DNA of 5,866 nt from Burkholderiaceae bacterium (lineage in GTDB: Bacteria; Pseudomonadota; Gammaproteobacteria; Burkholderiales; Burkholderiaceae_D), in the NCBI GenBank assembly GCA_031261905.1, contig JAISIS010000080.1:1-5866 (forward strand). Direction: 5' to 3'. The position numbers were made by a program, and so were the translations under genes. Numbering within the stretch: position 1 is the first letter of the stretch; each line of letters starts with the position of its first letter. This document shows, in pieces, positions 1 to 5,129 of the stretch. A model generated the notes under the pieces. It saw only the letters and a list, made by a program, of their open reading frames with translations, ran no database searches and was not told the origin of the DNA.

Positions 1-2
1 TC

Positions 3-62
3 CTGGGGACGATTGTTTTTCTCCTGTTGTCCGGCTGTACTACCTTTGATGAGTTGTGGTAG
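3..62 (+). other. BamC signal peptide end, lipobox and premature TAG
   Basis: In the bamC frame the codons read LGTIVFLLLSGC and then TTFDELW before TAG at 60-62. The run of hydrophobic residues followed by L-S-G-C is a classic lipoprotein signal peptidase (LspA) site, with the Cys at 36-38 as the lipidated residue. The start codon and positive n-region lie left of the window. If the TAG is real, the translated product is a lipidated stub of about eight mature residues. Confidence 0.75.
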
Positions 63-1157
63 GCGGACAGGATCGATTACAAATCCGAAAACGCGAAAAA
101 CCCTACACAGCGGCTGGAAATACCGCCTGACCTGACCCAATTGCAGCGCGATAATCGTTATACCATGCCCGAAGCGGCCTCTGGCACCATTACCGCCTCA
201 GATTATCAGGAGAAACTCAAATCGCAAACCGGCACAAAATCCCTGGTCGTAGGGCCAGGTTCCGGGATTGTCGTTGCGCCAAAGTCCATGGCAGACGCAC
301 ATATCGAAAGGGATGGCAGCCAAAGATGGCTGGTTATCAATCGTACGCCGGAAGAGCTGTGGCAGCAGATCAAGGAGTTTTGGCAGGATAACGGTTTCAT
401 GATCAACGTTGAATCGCCGACCACCGGCATCATGGAAACGGACTGGGCGGAAAACAGGGCCAAATTGCCAAAGGACTTTATTCGCAAAACACTTGGGAAA
501 GTGCTGGATTCGCTGTATTCCACTGGCGAGCGCGACAAATTCCGGACCCGTCTTGAACGCAACGATGATGGCTCAACAGATATCTTTATCAGCCACAGGG
601 GCGCCCAGGAGGAAATTGTTGGTGCGGACAAGGAATCCACGATGTGGACCTCCCGCCCGTCCGATCCTGAGCTGGAAGCCGAATTTCTTTCACGCCTGCT
701 GAATCGTCTGACGGACAACAAGGAAAAAGAAGTCGTAGCGGCGAAAAAAGAATCCGTTGTGCCGCAGTTGCGCGCCAACCTGGTCAAGAGTGGCGGACAT
801 TCTGTCATTATGGTCGAAGAAGGATTTGACCGTCTCTGGCGGCGCGTTGGCCTTGCACTGGATCGTGTAGGTTTCACAGTTGAGGATCGTGACCGTTCAC
901 AAGGGCTGTATTTCGTGCGCTATGTCGATCAGGAAGAGGGCGCAAAGAATAAATCCGCGCAGGACAGGGGATTCTTCTCCAAGCTCTTCTCTGCGTCGGA
1001 TAAAGACAAGGACAAGAAGGCCAGACGTTACCGGGTTTCTGTAAAAGAATTGCATAGCGGCTCCACGCAGGTATCGGTTCAGAACAATGAGGGCAACCCG
1101 GAAACTTCGGCTACCGGAGAGAAGATTCTGACCTTGTTGTATGGCCAGTTGAAGTAA
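3..1157 (+). pseudogene. bamC: Outer membrane protein assembly factor BamC (NlpB/DapX family), 5' end outside window, frame interrupted by TAG at 60-62
   Basis: BamC is a periplasm-facing outer-membrane lipoprotein of the BAM complex that inserts beta-barrel proteins. The frame enters from the left: a hydrophobic signal-peptide end and lipobox LSGC (Cys codon 36-38), then TTFDELW, then TAG at 60-62. After the stop the same frame continues as ADRIDYKS...LEIPPDLTQ, which looks like the unstructured N-terminus of betaproteobacterial BamC, so the reading frame is intact apart from this one codon. Counting from the TTG at 141, two helix-grip domains follow: about residues 60-190 (from RWLVINRTPEELW) and 219-338 (from HSVIMVEEGFDRLW), joined by a charged linker. 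The body length fits the family. The TTG at 141 and the ATG at 165 have no ribosome binding site and would give an unlipidated protein, so they are poor starts. The TAG is either a nonsense mutation (for example CAG or GAG to TAG) or a sequence error. The family call is firm; the pseudogene status is provisional. Confidence 0.75.
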
Positions 1158-1160
1158 ATT

Positions 1161-1970
1161 GTGAGAGCAATGTCCCGTACACCAGGCAGGCGACTGGCGT
1201 TTTCCAGCCTGGGAAGCGGAAGCAAAGGCAATGCGTTGCTGGTTTCCGCTTCTGACGGCGTCACAGCAACACGCGTGATGCTGGATTGCGGCTTTGGCTT
1301 GCGGGAAACGGAACGGCGGCTGGCGCGTGCGGGTATTGCTCCCGCCTCTCTTTCGGCAATCATTATTACCCACGAACACAGCGATCATGCCGGCAGCGTT
1401 TTTCAGTTTGCCGCGCGGCATAGGCTTCAGGTCTGGATGAGTCATGGTACTTTTCATGCACTTGAACGAAAAAGCCATGTAGAGAATATTTGCTTTTGCC
1501 GGGATGGCGATACATTTGCTGTTGGCGATTTGCAATTTACAGCCTTCACAATTCCCCATGATGCGCGAGAGCCTTTGCAGTTTCATGTGACGGACGGCAA
1601 CAGCAAGCTGGGTATGCTGACGGATGCCGGGCAAATTACCCCTCATCTGACTTTGGCGTTAAAGGGTTGTGACGCGCTGATGATTGAATGCAACCATGAT
1701 GTGCAAATGCTGGCTGATTCCTCTTATCCGGGATTTCTGAAAGCACGGATAAAGGGCGCGCATGGACATCTTTCCAATGATGATGCGGCCCGCTGTATTG
1801 AGGAAGTTGACCGGACGCGGCTGAAAAAAATTATTGGCGCGCATCTGAGCCAGCAAAACAATCGCCCGGAACTGGCACTGGGCAAATTGAAGGAAGCAGC
1901 CAAAGGCAGTGGCGCGGAAATTATTCTCGCCAGTCAGGAAGGGGGATTTGGCTGGATGACTGTAGAGTGA
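1161..1970 (+). CDS. MBL-fold metallohydrolase, YycJ/WalJ-like
   Basis: This is a cytoplasmic metallo-beta-lactamase-fold hydrolase of about 269 residues. Counted from the GTG start, the metal ligands are visible in family order: THEHSDH (H71, H73, D75, H76), IPHDA (H133), LTDAG (D155), ECNHD, GAHGHLSN (H201) and GAHLSQQNN (H228). The N-terminal FSSLGSGSKGNALLV matches the YycJ-like family, whose members are thought to act on DNA or RNA phosphodiesters; the substrate here is unknown. The start is ambiguous: GTG at 1161 lies 3 bp after the bamC stop, and an in-frame ATG at 1170 gives a protein three residues shorter. Neither has a strong Shine-Dalgarno. The tight spacing suggests co-transcription with bamC, an arrangement often seen in Burkholderiales. 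No signal peptide or membrane segment is visible. The fold is certain; the exact role is not. Confidence 0.93.
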   Translation: MRAMSRTPGRRLAFSSLGSGSKGNALLVSASDGVTATRVMLDCGFGLRETERRLARAGIAPASLSAIIITHEHSDHAGSVFQFAARHRLQVWMSHGTFHALERKSHVENICFCRDGDTFAVGDLQFTAFTIPHDAREPLQFHVTDGNSKLGMLTDAGQITPHLTLALKGCDALMIECNHDVQMLADSSYPGFLKARIKGAHGHLSNDDAARCIEEVDRTRLKKIIGAHLSQQNNRPELALGKLKEAAKGSGAEIILASQEGGFGWMTVE

Positions 1971-2009
1971 GCAAGGAATATATTTCCCGTTTGCTCAGGG
2001 AATACTCAC

Positions 2010-2040
2010 AAAAAGGCCGGTCATAAAGACCGGCCTTTTT
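2010..2040. terminator. Bidirectional intrinsic terminator between convergent genes
   Basis: A perfect 13-bp inverted repeat, AAAAAGGCCGGTC (2010-2022) and GACCGGCCTTTTT (2028-2040), encloses the 5-base loop ATAAA. The GC-rich stem ends in a T-run on both strands. It lies 40 bp after the metallohydrolase stop and 22 bp past the stop of the convergent lipoprotein gene, so it can end both transcripts. Confidence 0.93.
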
Positions 2041-2061
2041 GTTGCAATAGGTATTGCTATA

Positions 2062-2478
2062 TTACTTCTTCGGTGCTTCAGCGGGTTTAGCAGCTTCAGC
2101 GGGTTTAGCAGCTTCAGCGGGCTTGGCAGCATCAGCAGGCTTGGCGGCAGGAGCAGCAGCCGGAGCAGCAGGCTTGGCGGCGGCATCACCTTTTATAGCA
2201 CCGTAGTCAGCCTTGGCTTTGGCGATAGCCTCATCAACCGCTTTTTGAGCGGCTTCTGTGCCAGCCTGGTCTTTGGCAACTTTTGCAGATTTCAGCGCAG
2301 CCAGTTTGGAGTCAATATCAGCGGCTTCCTTCTTGAGAAGATCAGCTTCTTCTTTCTTGCCAGCCTTGATAAGTTTAATAGCATCTTGGCGCATCTTGTC
2401 TTGGATCGGCGGTTCACCATACTTACAAGCCGATAATGCAACAGCCAGAATAGCAGCGATCAAAAGCGATTTTTTCAT
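2062..2478 (-). CDS. Small lipoprotein with charged helical body and tandem AAKPAE C-terminal tail
   Basis: The protein has 138 residues. Start: ATG at 2478, preceded by a good Shine-Dalgarno (AGAAGGAAG) about 5 bases upstream on the minus strand; an upstream in-frame ATG at 2595 would put the signal peptide in the middle of the protein and is rejected. Residues 1-18, MKKSLLIAAILAVALSAC, are a lipoprotein signal peptide with lipobox LSAC, Cys18 being the lipidated residue. Lys2 and Lys3 form the positive n-region. Residues 25-98 are rich in Lys, Glu, Ala and Asp and are probably helical or coiled-coil. Residues 99-138 are an Ala/Pro/Lys tail with four AAKPA(D/E) units (111-134) ending in APKK. 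I do not recognise a named family. It is probably an envelope protein whose extended tail spans or contacts the periplasm or peptidoglycan; a C-terminal Lys recalls Lpp, but there is no sequence similarity to support the same function. The gene is monocistronic as far as can be seen and ends at the shared terminator. Confidence 0.88.
   Translation of the reverse strand: MKKSLLIAAILAVALSACKYGEPPIQDKMRQDAIKLIKAGKKEEADLLKKEAADIDSKLAALKSAKVAKDQAGTEAAQKAVDEAIAKAKADYGAIKGDAAAKPAAPAAAPAAKPADAAKPAEAAKPAEAAKPAEAPKK
2077..2148 (-). repeat. Four tandem 18-bp units encoding AAKPA(D/E)
   Basis: In-frame 18-bp units sit at 2077-2094, 2095-2112, 2113-2130 and 2131-2148. The first two are identical (TTCAGCGGGTTTAGCAGC on the plus strand), the third differs at two bases and the fourth at several. 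The gradient of divergence suggests stepwise duplication, with the units nearest the stop codon the most recent. Each unit adds six residues to the lipoprotein tail without changing the frame. Confidence 0.88.
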
Positions 2479-2508
2479 TTGTCTTCCTTCTAAAAATAGA
2501 ACAATAAG

Positions 2509-2522
2509 TATTACCGGTAATA
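2509..2522. promoter_or_regulatory. 14-bp perfect palindrome in the lipoprotein leader or promoter region
   Basis: TATTACCGGTAATA is a perfect palindrome whose near edge is 30 bp upstream of the lipoprotein ATG at 2478. Its position fits an operator or a site overlapping the promoter. No convincing -35/-10 pair could be assigned on the minus strand next to it, and no regulator can be named. It may be chance in an AT-rich leader. Confidence 0.35.
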
Positions 2523-2717
2523 AGTACTTCGATATTAAGAGTAATTCCGCAAACCCCCGCACCCGGTATCCGGACACATTTCGAAAGTACTCCAATAGCC
2601 GTGATTATAGCCATTTTTTGGTGCTTGCAACAGAAGAGTCAGATGATTTGCGGTTAAATTTGAACTACCGTCTAACCTTTCGCCATCTCCACCCATTGCC
2701 ATGAGGATCCATGTTGG

Positions 2718-2770
2718 CGGGTTTTCACTGTTACGTAAAGAAAGTGTATATCAAGAAAACCCGATTTTTA
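2718..2770 (+). terminator. Possible intrinsic terminator-like hairpin
   Basis: CGGGTTTTC (2718-2726) can pair with GAAAACCCG (2755-2763) as a perfect 9-bp stem, followed by ATTTTTA (2764-2770). The 28-base loop is long for an intrinsic terminator, although part of it can fold (CACT with AGTG). No gene on the plus strand precedes it, so it would end either an unannotated small transcript or nothing. Low confidence. Confidence 0.3.
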
Positions 2771-2946
2771 ATAGGGGCCGCTCAAAAAAAGTGATGCAAC
2801 GCGGTAAAAAAGGGAAAGCTGTCTCAAAATGCTGACAAAAAAGAGACACTCTGCTGTGAAATAGCCTGTTTTTTGATGCTTGCCAAGCGATATTCCGGTC
2901 TTTTGAGCGAAGTTCGCGCTCCGGAGAGCGGCACAGGGGAGCGGTA

Positions 2947-2977
2947 TTGCTATGCGGGTGCATGAAACGGGTATAAT
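2947..2977 (+). promoter_or_regulatory. Likely sigma-70 promoter of slyD
   Basis: A perfect -10 hexamer TATAAT lies at 2972-2977, 45 bp before the slyD ATG. The best -35 is TTGCTA (2947-2952, four of six matches) with a long 19-bp spacer. The -10 is convincing; the -35 assignment is weak. Transcription would start near 2984, giving a leader of about 40 bases. Confidence 0.6.
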
Positions 2978-3022
2978 CCGGAAATACAGGCAGCGGGCCA
3001 GTCTGACTGTCGTGGAGACAAG

Positions 3023-3562
3023 ATGAAAATTACCAGAAACACAGTTGTTACCGTTCAATACAAGCTCTCGGATGCGCAGAACAATCTGCTGGAAGATGGT
3101 CAGGAACCCATAACCTATCTGCATGGCGGGTATGATAATATTCTGCCCGCTATCGAAAAGGCGCTTGACGGGAAGGAAGCTGGTTATACCACCATGATTC
3201 AGGTCGAGCCATATGAGGCGTTTGGCGATTATGATCCCTCCCTGGTGCGGATTGAAGCGCGAGACAAGTTTCCTTCACCGCTGGAAATAGGAATGCAGTT
3301 TGAAGGCATCCCTGAAAATGGTGATGAAGACGATGGCGCCATTATTTTTGTGGTGACCGACATGGCGGACGGCAAGGTGGTTCTGGACGGCAACCACCCG
3401 CTTGCGGGCATGGCCCTGCGCTTTACGCTTTCGGTAACAGAAGTGCGTGCGGCAACGCCCGACGAAATTGAGCATCAGCATGCGCACGGTGCGGGTATTC
3501 ACGACGACGACGACGATGAGGATGGCGAGAGCGATCACTATCGAAGCGTCATCATTCATTGA
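3023..3562 (+). CDS. slyD: FKBP-type peptidyl-prolyl cis-trans isomerase, SlyD-like
   Basis: This is a cytoplasmic prolyl isomerase and chaperone of the SlyD family; in E. coli SlyD also delivers nickel for hydrogenase maturation. The ATG at 3023 follows GGAGA at 3014-3018. The 179 residues show the split FKBP domain: first half about 1-69 (VQYKL...ITYLHGGYDNILPAIEKAL...EAFGDYDP), the inserted-in-flap chaperone domain about 70-122, and the returning FKBP strand with the family signature LDGNHPLAGMALRF (121-134). After EVRAATPDEIEHQHAHG comes a 30-residue acidic tail with five consecutive Asp (161-165). The tail has His at 151, 153, 155, 160, 172 and 179, and no Cys, so it is poorer in metal ligands than E. 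coli SlyD; nickel binding is possible but not shown. The gene has its own promoter, and the tpiA promoter overlaps its stop codon. Family call is secure. Confidence 0.95.
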   Translation: MKITRNTVVTVQYKLSDAQNNLLEDGQEPITYLHGGYDNILPAIEKALDGKEAGYTTMIQVEPYEAFGDYDPSLVRIEARDKFPSPLEIGMQFEGIPENGDEDDGAIIFVVTDMADGKVVLDGNHPLAGMALRFTLSVTEVRAATPDEIEHQHAHGAGIHDDDDDEDGESDHYRSVIIH

Positions 3563-3588
3563 CCGTTTTTGGCCCCTGCCGCTAGAAT
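3559..3588 (+). promoter_or_regulatory. Sigma-70 promoter of tpiA overlapping the slyD stop codon
   Basis: TTGACC (3559-3564) and TAGAAT (3583-3588) each match the consensus at five of six bases and are separated by 18 bp. The -35 box includes the slyD TGA stop (3560-3562). Transcription would start near 3595, about 20 bases before the tpiA ATG, so tpiA need not depend on slyD readthrough. Confidence 0.75.
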
Positions 3589-3615
3589 AGCCGCTTGACA
3601 ATAGAGGAGAGTGGT

Positions 3616-4365
3616 ATGCGTCGCAAACTATTTGTCGGTAACTGGAAAATGAACGGCAGTCTGGTTGCGAATGGTGTGCTGCTGAAAGGCGTCAGGGCCG
3701 GTGCACAGGAAGCACGGGGCGAACTGGCGGTTTGTGTGCCTGCCTGCTATCTGGCGCAGTGTAGCCAGATACTTTCCATGTCCGGCATTGCCCTGGGTGC
3801 GCAGGACGTTTCCTCCCATACAGTTGGCGCCTATACAGGTGAAGTATCTGCCCGTATGTTGCAGGATTTCGGCTGTCGGTACGTGATTATCGGTCATTCC
3901 GAAAGACGCGAATATCATGGCGAAACAGATGAGGAAGTTGCCCAGAAGGCGCAACGAGCCCTGGCGGCGGGACTGACGCCCATCATTTGTGTTGGCGAAA
4001 CGCTGGCGGAGAGGGAAGCCAGTCTGACCTGGGATGTCATTAACCGGCAGATAAAGGCGTTGCTTTCCCTGCTGGAGCCTGCTGAAGTCGAGGGGCTGGT
4101 GGTGGCGTACGAACCAGTCTGGGCTGTTGGCACCGGCAAAAACGCCACACCCGAAATAGCGCAGGAAGTTCACGTAGCCATACGGGCGTTGCTGGCGCAG
4201 AAAAGTGCAGAAGCGGGCAAGCGGGTGCGTATTCTGTATGGCGGGAGCATGCGGCCAGAGAATGCGTTGGACTTGTTGCAGATGCCGGATATTGACGGTG
4301 GACTGATAGGTGGAGCTTCCCTGAAAGCAGATGATTTTCTGGCAATTGCCAAAGCTGTATTATAA
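3616..4365 (+). CDS. tpiA: Triosephosphate isomerase
   Basis: This enzyme interconverts dihydroxyacetone phosphate and glyceraldehyde 3-phosphate in glycolysis and gluconeogenesis, in the cytoplasm as a homodimer. The ATG at 3616 is chosen over an in-frame TTG at 3595 because AGAGGAGA (3603-3610) is placed correctly before it, the product then begins [14 protein letters not shown] as in the family, and the TTG coincides with the predicted transcription start. The 249 residues are the usual length. Catalytic residues are all visible: N9 and K11 in GNWKMN, H94 in IIGHSERR, and E166 in [12 protein letters not shown], which begins the flexible lid (about 166-176). Phosphate-binding YGGS (208-211) and GGLIGGASL (228-236) are intact; the motif reads GGSM instead of the common GGSV, a mild change. 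secG follows after 48 bp, a common pairing in proteobacteria (SecG is required for export but is not metabolically related). Very high confidence. Confidence 0.99.
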   Translation: MRRKLFVGNWKMNGSLVANGVLLKGVRAGAQEARGELAVCVPACYLAQCSQILSMSGIALGAQDVSSHTVGAYTGEVSARMLQDFGCRYVIIGHSERREYHGETDEEVAQKAQRALAAGLTPIICVGETLAEREASLTWDVINRQIKALLSLLEPAEVEGLVVAYEPVWAVGTGKNATPEIAQEVHVAIRALLAQKSAEAGKRVRILYGGSMRPENALDLLQMPDIDGGLIGGASLKADDFLAIAKAVL

Positions 4366-4366
4366 T
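4361..4366 (+). promoter_or_regulatory. Possible -10 element for secG at the tpiA stop codon
   Basis: A perfect TATAAT lies at 4361-4366, overlapping the tpiA TAA stop, 47 bp upstream of the secG ATG. No good -35 is found at the right spacing, so it may be fortuitous. secG is otherwise probably expressed from the tpiA promoter. Confidence 0.3.
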
Positions 4367-4413
4367 TGCCGCTTCGGATATTTCCGTTAATAACAAGAAA
4401 GAAGAAAACCGTT

Positions 4414-4797
4414 ATGTGGTTCAAAATCATTATCATCGTGCAAGTGCTTTCGGCACTGGCTATTATCGGGCTTGTTCTGATGCAGCACGGCAAGGGTGCG
4501 GACATGGGCGCAGCCTTTGGCGCGGGTGTTTCAGGCAGCCTTTTTGGCGCGACCGGCTCTTCCAATTTCCTTTCACGCTCAACGGCCATTGCCGCCGTCA
4601 TCTTTTTTGTTGCCACGCTGGCAATGGCGTATATGGGCCACCGTCCCGCACCGAAAAGCACGGTCGTTGAAAAGCTGGAAACCATGCAGGTGACGCCGAC
4701 TCAGGCGCCACAACCAGAGAAACAGGAAAAAGCTGCAGCAGCCGGTATAGCTGCCGTACCTGGCGCGCAACCTGAAAAACCGGTCGAGAAGCCATAA
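4414..4797 (+). CDS. secG: Preprotein translocase subunit SecG
   Basis: SecG is the small inner-membrane subunit of the SecYEG channel and assists SecA-driven export. The ATG at 4414 is chosen because the product then starts MWFKIIIIVQ, directly with the first membrane helix; the purine-rich AAGAAAGAAGAAAA before it serves as a modest ribosome binding site. The 127 residues contain TM1 (about 4-23), the conserved cytoplasmic loop VLMQHGKGADMGAAFGAG...SLFGATGSSNFLSR (21-55), and TM2 (about 57-75). After GHRPAP comes a Pro/Glu/Lys/Ala-rich tail of about 50 residues that is longer than in E. coli SecG (110 residues) and probably disordered. Such tails vary among beta- and gammaproteobacteria. 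The gene lies 48 bp behind tpiA and 62 bp before a tRNA-Leu gene; no clear terminator follows it. High confidence. Confidence 0.97.
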   Translation: MWFKIIIIVQVLSALAIIGLVLMQHGKGADMGAAFGAGVSGSLFGATGSSNFLSRSTAIAAVIFFVATLAMAYMGHRPAPKSTVVEKLETMQVTPTQAPQPEKQEKAAAAGIAAVPGAQPEKPVEKP

Positions 4798-4820
4798 AAA
4801 ATAATTTTCCCGGCACCCGC

Positions 4821-4849
4821 TTGAAGAAATGGCCGGATGCTGGGATAAT
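4821..4849 (+). promoter_or_regulatory. Promoter of the tRNA-Leu gene
   Basis: TTGAAG (4821-4826) and GATAAT (4844-4849) are separated by exactly 17 bp, and the -10 is preceded by TGG, an extended -10 (TGn) feature. Transcription would start near 4856, a few bases before the mature tRNA 5' end at 4860, leaving a very short leader for RNase P. The promoter lies within the secG-tRNA gap. Confidence 0.75.
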
Positions 4850-4859
4850 CCCCGTCTTT

Positions 4860-4944
4860 GCCGACGTGGTGGAATTGGTAGACACGCTATCTTGAGGGGG
4901 TAGTAACGAGAGTTGTGCGAGTTCGAGTCTCGCCGTCGGCACCA
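4860..4944 (+). tRNA. tRNA-Leu (anticodon GAG), CCA encoded
   Basis: The cloverleaf is complete. The acceptor stem GCCGACG (4860-4866) pairs with CGTCGGC (4934-4940), followed by discriminator A4941 and encoded CCA (4942-4944). The D region GTGGAATTGGTAGAC is typical of tRNA-Leu. Anticodon stem CTATC/GGTAG (4887-4891 with 4899-4903, one T-G wobble) frames loop TTGAGGG with GAG at 4894-4896, which reads CUC and CUU codons. A long class II variable arm (4904-4916) contains AAC-GAGA-GTT, as expected for Leu. The T arm is GCGAG/CTCGC around TTCGAGT (4917-4933). It closely resembles E. coli tRNA-Leu(GAG). Its 3' end borders an integrase gene, so it is the likely attachment site of the element to the right; integration appears to have kept the tRNA intact. 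Confidence 0.98.
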
Positions 4945-4950
4945 AATGGA
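4917..4950 (+). other. Probable attachment site (att) at the 3' end of tRNA-Leu
   Basis: Tyrosine integrases of the P4 type usually recombine within the 3' part of a tRNA gene, and an integrase gene begins 185 bp after this one. The T arm and 3' acceptor strand are therefore the expected identity segment. The exact core cannot be set from one end; the matching copy would lie at the far end of the element, outside the window. Inferred from position. Confidence 0.6.
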
Positions 4951-4978
4951 TATTCCGAGGAAGTCCAAAGAAGTTCAG

Positions 4979-5015
4979 AAAGCCCGCTAAAACACTACGT
5001 TTCAGCGGGCTTTTT
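4979..5015 (+). terminator. Intrinsic terminator downstream of tRNA-Leu
   Basis: AAAGCCCGCT (4979-4988) pairs with AGCGGGCTTT (5004-5013). The stem can continue past one A-C mismatch with AAAC/GTTT around loop ACTAC. A T-run (5011-5015) follows the stem. It would end the tRNA transcript. If the att core ends near 4945, the terminator belongs to the inserted element and replaces the host's own downstream sequence, or it lies inside an extended att identity. Confidence 0.85.
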
Positions 5016-5026
5016 ATTTCCATAGT

Positions 5027-5061
5027 AGTCCGATATGGTTCAATATAGTCCATTACAGTCC
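5027..5061 (+). repeat. AGTCC direct repeats at helical spacing
   Basis: AGTCC occurs at 5027-5031, 5047-5051 and 5057-5061, with starts 20 and 10 bp apart, and again further left at 4962-4966. The 10-bp phasing puts the three right-hand copies on one face of the helix. Their position between att and the integrase gene suits arm-type integrase or accessory factor binding sites, but a five-base motif is short enough that chance is a real alternative. Confidence 0.35.
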
Positions 5062-5068
5062 AAAAAAA

Positions 5069-5101
5069 TTGTCTATACTATTGTCTATATCTTTGTCTAT
5101 A
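5069..5101 (+). repeat. Three TTGTCTATA direct repeats with exact 12-bp period
   Basis: The nonamer TTGTCTATA occurs at 5069-5077, 5081-5089 and 5093-5101, each 12 bp after the last, in an AT-rich stretch ending 28 bp before the integrase start codon. A regular array of identical sites beside int is typical of arm-type integrase binding sites or of an operator that controls int. The repeats also contain TATA steps that could double as -10 elements, but no clear -35/-10 pair is assignable. Confidence 0.8.
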
Positions 5102-5129
5102 TGAAATTTTACTTAACTCAAGGGCAATT

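Larger units (their letters stand above)
2479..3022. other. Intergenic region of 544 bp without a supported gene
   Basis: The region separates the divergent lipoprotein gene and slyD. From left to right it holds the lipoprotein ribosome binding site and leader, the 14-bp palindrome, an undefined stretch (about 2530-2715), a hairpin followed by a short T-run (2718-2770), a weak 6-bp hairpin (2820-2848), a small CGCTC/GAGCG hairpin (2917-2930) and the slyD promoter with its leader. Open frames here lack plausible starts, ribosome binding sites or protein-like composition. The space is longer than two back-to-back promoters need. Confidence 0.75.

Noticed and set aside
206..877. Minus-strand open frame of 223 codons inside bamC
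   Set aside because: It is antisense to a clear BamC body and its product is Ser/Arg-rich with no recognisable motif.
141..1157. bamC as a complete gene starting at TTG 141 (or ATG 165)
   Set aside because: Neither start has a ribosome binding site, the product would lack the lipoprotein signal, and BamC-like sequence clearly continues upstream in the same frame to the lipobox.
897..1646. Minus-strand open frame of 249 codons across bamC and the MBL gene
   Set aside because: It spans the ends of two well-supported plus-strand genes and shows no domain or ribosome binding site.
2062..2595. Longer lipoprotein frame starting at ATG 2595 (177 residues)
   Set aside because: It would place the signal peptide and lipobox in the interior. 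The ATG at 2478 has a strong Shine-Dalgarno and gives a proper n-region.
2258..2704. Plus-strand open frame antisense to the lipoprotein gene and extending into the intergenic region
   Set aside because: Its first half is the mirror of the lipoprotein coding sequence, and the rest has no protein-like features.
2917..2930. CGCTC/GAGCG hairpin upstream of slyD as a terminator or riboswitch
   Set aside because: The stem is only 5 bp, has no T-run, and lies upstream of the predicted slyD transcription start.
2999..3009. CAGTCTGACTG inverted repeat in the slyD leader
   Set aside because: It is a short 5-bp repeat around a single base, too small to form a stable hairpin, and there is no sign that it covers the ribosome binding site.
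2768..3124. Minus-strand open frame reaching into slyD
   Set aside because: It starts inside slyD and runs antisense through the slyD promoter, with no signal of its own.
4809..4844. Hairpin CCCGGCA/TGCTGGG after secG as a secG terminator
   Set aside because: It contains a wobble pair and a mismatch, has no T-run after it, and overlaps the tRNA-Leu promoter.
5069..5101. The 12-bp spaced repeats as a CRISPR array
   Set aside because: Repeats of 9 bp with 3-bp gaps are far too short for CRISPR repeats and spacers, and no cas gene is present.
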